From contig NOKP01000020.1 of NCBI GenBank assembly GCA_002682825.1, forward strand, positions 806,001 through 870,000: a DNA stretch of 64,000 nt, given 5' to 3'. Source of the DNA: Neonectria sp. B-13 (taxonomy: Eukaryota > Ascomycota > Sordariomycetes > Hypocreales > Nectriaceae). The translations under genes and the position numbers were made by a program. A model generated the notes under the pieces. The model was not told the origin of the DNA. It saw nothing but the letters and a program-made list of their open reading frames with translations, and did no database searches. Shown here piece by piece: positions 57,539 to 64,000 of this stretch. Within the stretch, counting starts at the first letter, position 1, and each line of letters opens with the position of its first letter.

Positions 57539-58171
57539 GGTGGGCGACGCGGTGGTGAGGTCACGGCCTCCGGGAACGTCAGACGTTGGGGGCGCTGACA
57601 GCCAACATGAAGTCGGCGCGCGACGTAGCGAGACCAGGCTGAGAGGTAAGAGGGGGCCAAAGGGTAAGAGGGGGCCAAAGTGTTAAAGAGTCGTAAATGG
57701 CTGTTGAGTACTCCGATGTCGCGCACGAAATCGAGAAAAGCTACGACGCCAGCTGCGGGAGGTTCGTAAGTTCGCAAGGAGGAAAATGGTTCTCAGTCGG
57801 CGTGGCGAGGAATGACGAGCAGTAGCGACGAGCGGTAGCGACGGGGGGATAGATTGACGACACGGCAGAGTAGCCTTCTCGTGGAACAGGCGGGAGACGG
57901 GACGAGGTATGCGGACAGCGGAGCGGTGCGCGTAGGAGGCGGTCCAGGCTTATTATGGACAAGCCAGGGAGCGCCGGGACAGCAGGCGAGTTGCGGCGAA
58001 TTGCGTGGTAACTGGTGAGTGCTGTAGAGCCAGAGCCTCGAGGATGGTCTTAAAGCTGAAGCTGCAGGGCTTGGTAGCCTGTTCTCCTCCCGTAGGCTCG
58101 ACTATCCGTACTAGCTCTCGCAGAGTCGGGAAGGCGACGACAGCGACGGGGTAACTTGGGCTTGCTTTGGA

Positions 58172-58222
58172 GCTTGGGGCATGGGGCATGGGGCTTGGGG
58201 CATGGGCCATGCCATGGGGCAC
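58172..58222. repeat. GGGGCAT/GGGGCTT heptamer array
   Basis: About six imperfect copies of a 7-bp G-rich unit, including ggggcatggggcatggggc. Four or more G4 tracts in a row could form a G-quadruplex on the plus strand. Confidence 0.75.
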
Positions 58223-58556
58223 GAGTGCATGGGGTGTGTCGATGGAGTCGAGGAGTCGAGTCGATGGTGCCCAGTCGATGGAGACTGGAGGTCCTGTGCT
58301 GTCCCTGGAAGCTGTCCCTGGACCTTGGCGTGTGTGGACTTGGCCTTGAACCTGGGCCAGGCCCTGGCTTTTTGGGGGCGCGGCGGAAGGTTTTGCGCTT
58401 GGGGTTTTTGGGGATCACGACAGGGCCGACGACAACAGGGCGACAGACAGGGGCGTAGCAGGGGAGAGTGATGCAAGTGAGGGAAAACGGCGGCGCGGGT
58501 GAGGGCGTCAGAACGTGGAAGATGGGGCGGCCGAGTGGATGGCCGAGTGGGTGTTC

Positions 58557-58607
58557 CCACCACTCCACTGTCCCACTGTGTCACCACTCCACTGTTCCAC
58601 TGTTCCA
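58557..58607. repeat. CCACTG-type short tandem repeat
   Basis: Repeated ccactg/ccactcc units over about 50 bp in the region upstream of the regulator gene. Confidence 0.75.
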
Positions 58608-61600
58608 GTTGCCAGAGCCCTAGAAGAAGGGAGCGTTGCAGGGCGTTTTTCCTGCAGGCTAGGCGCTGCGGCGCCGAGGGGGTGCGAGGGTGCGCTGAAG
58701 GCTGAAGGGACGAGGATGCCAAGTGCGTTGGAGGTCTGAAGAGGACGAGGTGTGTTGCCAGTATGGATTTGCGGGTTTGCGGAGGGGTGGCGCGGTGCGA
58801 TGCGATGCGATGATGATCGAGGACGACAGCCGGCAGCTTTGCGGACAATGTGGAGTGATAGTCGCCGCCTTGTAAAAAGAAGGGATGGATGGATGGGCCA
58901 GAACAGACTTTGTGATACGGTAATCTGAAGGAGAGAAGACAAGGCTGGTCCAGTACGGATAACTTATTGTGTTCGTACTGTCGGTACTTTGGAGAACGGG
59001 GAGGCAGGCCAGAGGGTACGTCCAGCACTAACGCACAACACTTTGCCGTGCCTACGAATCGTGGTAGATCATGTAGAGGAGGTCGGTTGGCAGGTGCCTG
59101 ACGGCATCGTGCGAAGTACAGTGTCTCCGCTGGTTTGGTCGGTGTCTTGTCGGCCATGAGTGCGAGGGCCAAGGTGTGAACTTTGCATGAAACGGGTGTG
59201 CCGGGGGTGTGTGTGTGGTGAGGTGATGACGATTTATCCCTCGAGTCTGAATCAGTGAGCATCGACTCCGTCGAGCGAGGACCTTTTTTAGTGATAGAGG
59301 GGGCGTGGGTTCGAGTGTGGATATGGATGTGGATATGAACATCGTCGACGTGGGACATCTAGAACATATCCGCAGAATAGGGAGGGACATCTGGAAAAAG
59401 GGCCATCCATCGAGTGCCGTAGCTACCTAGCTACCTAGGGCAGCCTGCAGGTGTCGACATCGACCAAGGGTGGCGTTAAACCAATCTTGTCCTGTCTTGC
59501 GGGACGGCGGAACCAACGTGGTCACTGCATCTCAATCTCAATAAGAGTCGGATCAACGCCGGCCAAACGATGGAGATGGACGATGGACAGTGATTAGACC
59601 CAGAACCTAGACCATGGAGAGTCATGGACAGAGGGCCGTGGGTAATGCTAAGATATGGAGGCCACGGTGTACCCGGCACAGTACGAAAGTGAGTACGAGG
59701 CCGCCAGCGCGAAGTAAAGGCGTACGATACGTGGGATTTAGACGACTGCCTGCCTTCCTAAAGTGTAGACAAGAAAGAAAGGGTAGCTGGTCGGCAAAGA
59801 AGGAAGGAGCTGGGAACCCCTCCTGCAAGGCTCTCAAACGCAGGCGTGTCGCTGGGCTGCAGGCTGCACCTTGGCCACCTCCATTGGATGCTAGTACGAA
59901 GGGATGGTATCCGTACCTACTTACTACCTACTAGTACCGACTGCTTGTGCGACAACCCACAATCCTCACTTTGCGCAGTGAGCAGCAGTCTGTGCTGCAG
60001 CCTGCAGGGCTCAGCCAAGCCAAGGACCGAGGCGGGCGGTTGGTTGGTAGAAGCAAGACCTGGCGTCCCTCCTTTCGCACAGGTGGCACAAGGCTAATGT
60101 GAGAGTAGGCGACGGGAGTTGAATTTGGGGAATATTTACGGAGTAAAGGCAACGTACTCCGTAGCGTGTGTACTAAGTTGAGGTAGGGAGGGAGGCAAGC
60201 CGCAAGGACACACAGAGGTCGGCCAGCCAGGGAGGAGGGAGTGCGCCATCTCGCTCTCGCATTCTTACTTAGTTCTGGGTTCTGACGCAAACGCTCCCCA
60301 CCTGCATCTCTACGTCTTGGTCTCTGCGCTTCTACCCTCCTCTCCAGCTGCATCTTACACTGGTTTAAGAAGACTGGTAGCCGGAGGTACGGTACCATGA
60401 GGCTCCCGGGCCGTCACGCGGGGGAGACCCAGCATGCTGTCAATCTCTCGTAATGGGCCCAAGGCCGTGGGTTAGGTTCTTCACTCGGAGGGGGTTTGCT
60501 GAAAATTATTACGTACCTCGCGTCGTGGAGAACACGAACTCTCTTGCCTTCCTTCCTACACGCACATTACTGCCTGCCCACCGTCTCTTTTGCTTGCTTC
60601 TTCTTCTTATTCGTCTTCTCATATTACATAACTACTCCGGCCGAACAAGCAAATGGTTACACCAAGCTGGGTTGGGCCACTCTCATCAGGTCCCGATCCC
60701 CGATCATGAGGTGCGGTGTCGTGTCACCAGTTGCCGCGCTTCTTACACCTGTGTTGAGATGGGTACAGATTACACAGAACGCCTCATTCATCCAGGCCGC
60801 TTTCCCGATTCAACCCCGGGCGGCTTCCGTCTGCCGCGTGTGCCAGCATCGTTGTGGCCGTGTACCAGCGTGCCTTGTGCTTTGCTGCCTGTCTTGGTCG
60901 CTCGGGGAAAATTGTAGGGCGACGTCCCACGTTCCACTAGCATATGCCCGTTGACGACAGAGCGGCAGTCGCAGGCGACCGCCGCCACGGCACCCACCGC
61001 CCACCATCGCCCCCGGAACTCTTGGCTCGCGGCCCCCATCCCTCCCGTACTGTAGTCCCAACTTTCAAGCGTTAGCCTCTGTTAGCATCGTCATCTACTC
61101 CTGTAGAGTCCTGTAGAGAAGGCCTCCACCTCCTCCGCTAGTCTCGCCTGGGGCAAGACACTGGCACTCATCATCAACCCGGCACCCTCCCGTCGACTAT
61201 GTGCCTGCCTCTGTGGAGATGCCACCGAAAACGCAGGGACAGGGCACTGTAGCTATATCAACCGCCGCATATACTCCGTAGTCAGTCGTAGACTCTGTCG
61301 ATGGCAGGTGCTAGTCTAGTGGGTTAAAGGAAGGCACTCCACCGCTCTGATCCCGTACTCGATAGGCAGGTCCTCACGATAAACTAAAGTCGTGCTTCTG
61401 CGCATAGCCGAGAGAGAGACAAAAGTTCGAATCTCTCTCCCTTATGCCAGTATGCCAATCCCATACGCGTACGCAACACGGGCCTGGTCGACTCTAACCG
61501 ACGCAGCCTCCAAGCTAATCTACCTCCCTGATGCTGAAGCAACAACCGGCTGATTCTTACATTTCGCCGTGGAGGCATTAGCACAGGGGCCATGATCGTC

Positions 61601-64000
61601 TCGGGTGGCACTCACACCCTCAGCATACCGAACACCAACAAAGATACGGCCCCGGGCATCGAGACCCGTCCTCGGTTCTTTCATCCAAGAGCCACAAGAC
61701 GTATACGAATGTGCCGCCTCGCAGGATCATGATATGGATATCGGACGTGATAATGGCTTGGCTAGGAGGGATAGCAAGCTTGGCTGGGTCGTCCCAGTAC
61801 GGTTACCGACACCATGGCCCCAAAGTACGCCACGGCGGTCAGTTCATTGTCGTCGTCGAGCCATTGACAGCACGAGGCCCACCCTGGCTCCCAAACCCCA
61901 AGGCGGTGCTAACGGTCTTCATCTTGACCTGCAGTAGCTCAGCCCAACGCGCGTCAATCCATTGCTTCACGGAATCTCTCCATCTTCCTCTTATTGAGCC
62001 TCCCCCGGCATCTCGTTGGTTGACTTTCGGCAGGGGCCGTTCTTCCTCGGCAGGGTTGCCACAGAATGCTACCCTGCCGTCGACAGCAAACAAGCCGCAT
62101 AACGACTGTGGGTGGCATTTAATTGCTGGTGCAATATCAGGCTTGCTCACACGCGAGTTCCCGTCAATGAGGTTTAGTTCCTCAAGACCAATCGAGCGAG
62201 CGAGAATCCCGGAGCAGCTTCCCTTCCCGCTGACGGCGACGACGGTGAGCCTGGGGAGGTCTGGGCCTTTGTTTTCCCCCAGGCTGATTCCTCCAACGTG
62301 TCATATACGTGCTATCTACGAAGCACGGTGCACCCAATGACGCTATCCATGGCGTGGCACCTCCAGCAAATGCTTGGTGTTGGACATGCAGGAACCGTCG
62401 CTTTGCCAGGCCAGTCCGAGTATAGCTCCAGAGGCGGGTACTCACTCGTCCTGCTGTACAAGGACGGGATCGGCCAGGCTTAAGGATAGCAAACGCCTAA
62501 ACCTGCGGCTTCCCCTCGCCGCCTCTCGGTAATTGACGGAGGAAATTGATCCATCATCGCGGGGATCTGTGCTGTAGGTTGCACACGAGAGCTTGTCCGC
62601 ACGGCTCCCCACTCGTCCCGAATACTCCGTTGTCTTCAAAACTGCGAATACCGACCTCCCCGTACGATTACGGCCAGCCCTAACCAGCTATTGCTTTCCT
62701 CGGCGGTTCGCAATTCCAGCCGGGGCTCGGCGAAGGATCAATTAGCCGTCTCCATCAAGTACCAAGGGTCTCCGATGTTTGCAGCACGCCACGGTACTTG
62801 TCGTATCAACGTCAACAGCCCCAGGATCCGAGCCGATAACTAGCCTGGAACCCCTTCCTCTAGTGGACGCTCCAACACCTTGGGTCGTCGACATCCCTGG
62901 TCGACTCCATTCCTCCAGCTAGAACTTTGGCGACCAGGCAGGTCGCAGGCTTCGCTCAGTGGCGGTTTGACACGGTGCTAGAGAGTCCGGCGCAGAGAGT
63001 CCGGCGCTTGGCCGCTTGTCCATCCACCACCATCTTTGGCCTGGTGACAATACCGCGCAAATGAAGAAATGCACCACCTCCTTCTCGACAAACCTTGTTT
63101 TGTCCTTCCTATAGAACCGAAATGGGCCAGGGGAGTGCTACGCGTACTACGCAACTGCGTACATACATTTTCCCGGCAAGTGGAACGGCGGCTGTGGCTG
63201 CACTAGGCCGTGGTCGGTGTCACATGTCGTTGTTAGTCCGGTGACGCTCTCATCGCCATGAGGAGGCGTGAAAGTTGCCGAGGCACGGTGGAGGTGGTGG
63301 TGTTGAGGAGTCCCCCCTCCCTACCAGGGGGGACGGTTCTTCTCCACACACCCGCAGCCCACAATGCTGGCTGGGCTTGAGGACTCCTCAAGTCAAATTG
63401 CCTGGGCTTTCACGCTCGGGTGGTTTCAGTCCCTCGCCGGGCCGACGCCCCTCGATTCCTTTCATCAAAGTCAGCGACCTCGCTTGCGAGTTGGGCCAGA
63501 ATCAATGCTGCTTCCGCCACAGGACTTGCTTGAGCGGTGTGTCTCTCCCCTGGTGCTCACTGCCCAGCGTTTGTACAGCCTGATCTGTTCGTGGGCAAGG
63601 GGTTGGGGGCTAAAGGTCCATGTCATATCGGGACACGATGTTGGGGGCAGGCGCATCAGGACAAGAAACCCGCAAAACCAGAAACCTGGAGCCGGAGCTG
63701 CACCAGCACCTGCAGCTTCATGTATGATAAGTGACAACTTATCGCCTTCCTTGCTATATCGTCCAGGGACACAACCAACGACGTGCTGGACGATGACGAT
63801 GAGCCGCTCCACTGGGCTGCCAAAATCATGGCAGGCTCATGCACGCGTGCGCCTTCACGCCTACGGATACTACGACGATGGAGTGTGGCAACACAGGAGC
63901 AATTTCAGCCCATTCGACGATCCCAGGAACCATGACACCCATGTCCCGTTGAAGCCGGCCGGCATCTTCTGCTGAGCTCAGATTACACATAGATACCAAT

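Larger units (their letters stand above)
57539..64000. other. 6.5-kb region with no convincing gene
   Basis: Everything upstream of the 887-aa regulator up to the window edge. ORFs are plentiful because stops are rare in this GC-rich DNA; the longest is 58111-59358 minus (415 codons), of Pro/His/Arg/Ser-rich low-information content with no start context or splice logic. 57540-59350 is G-rich on the plus strand (C/T-rich on the regulator's strand), which fits a long promoter and leader. Nothing supported in 59.4-64.0 kb either, on either strand. Tandem repeats listed separately. Confidence 0.5.

Noticed and set aside
58111..59358. 415-codon ORF on the minus strand upstream of the 887-aa regulator
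   Set aside because: Composition is Pro/His/Ser/Arg-rich low-complexity from C/T-rich DNA; overlaps other equally long ORFs in other frames; no domain or splice pattern.
61426..61440. GTTCGAATC, a tRNA B-box-like sequence
   Set aside because: Flanks do not form a T stem, and no D arm, anticodon arm or acceptor pairing could be found within 200 bp on either side.

Overview
The window is nuclear DNA of a filamentous ascomycete (Pezizomycotina, probably a Sordariomycete). The evidence is protein-coding genes with many 50-110 nt introns (GTAAGT/GTATGT donors, CTAAC-type branch sites, CAG/TAG acceptors), several Zn2Cys6 regulators, a HET-domain pseudogene, a fungal PDR-type ABC transporter, and GUP1, HRT3 and MTM1 homologues. 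Exon structures were worked out by hand. In every intron-containing model below, the exon lengths sum to a multiple of three with an open frame across all junctions.

Layout. 1-13.8 kb is an accessory-looking part: the 3' end of a BAHD-type acyltransferase, a split initiator tRNA gene, a broken HET gene, a Zn2Cys6 regulator, a triose-phosphate/nucleotide-sugar-type transporter and a small HTH protein. 13.8-21.6 kb is a divergent pair, a full-size PDR ABC exporter and a Zn2Cys6 regulator, around an 881 bp shared promoter that holds two CGG-N11-CCG palindromes. 22.3-53.3 kb is mostly housekeeping: GUP1 (MBOAT), a six-helix membrane protein, a 781-aa coiled/proline-rich protein, F-box HRT3, mitochondrial carrier MTM1, a WD40 protein, FRG1, a 2OG-Fe(II) oxygenase, an unknown membrane protein, a ZIP zinc transporter, a thioredoxin-fold protein, a TMEM70-like mitochondrial protein and a chromate transporter. 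54.4-57.5 kb is an 887-aa Zn2Cys6 regulator, and behind it lie about 6.5 kb with no convincing gene.

The most unusual object is at 1942-2117. Three separated segments join into a perfect 72-nt initiator tRNA-Met (CAU) with every initiator hallmark and all stems Watson-Crick paired. The segments are separated by two 52-nt insertions that look like ordinary spliceosomal introns (GTATGT...TACTAAC...CAG and GTAAGC...CTAAC...AAG), between positions 26/27 and 46/47, not at the usual tRNA intron site 37/38. A T7 run 25 nt downstream looks like a Pol III terminator. The same window also shows protein genes with exons of 3, 6 and 24 nt, so very small exons are apparently handled by this splicing machinery.
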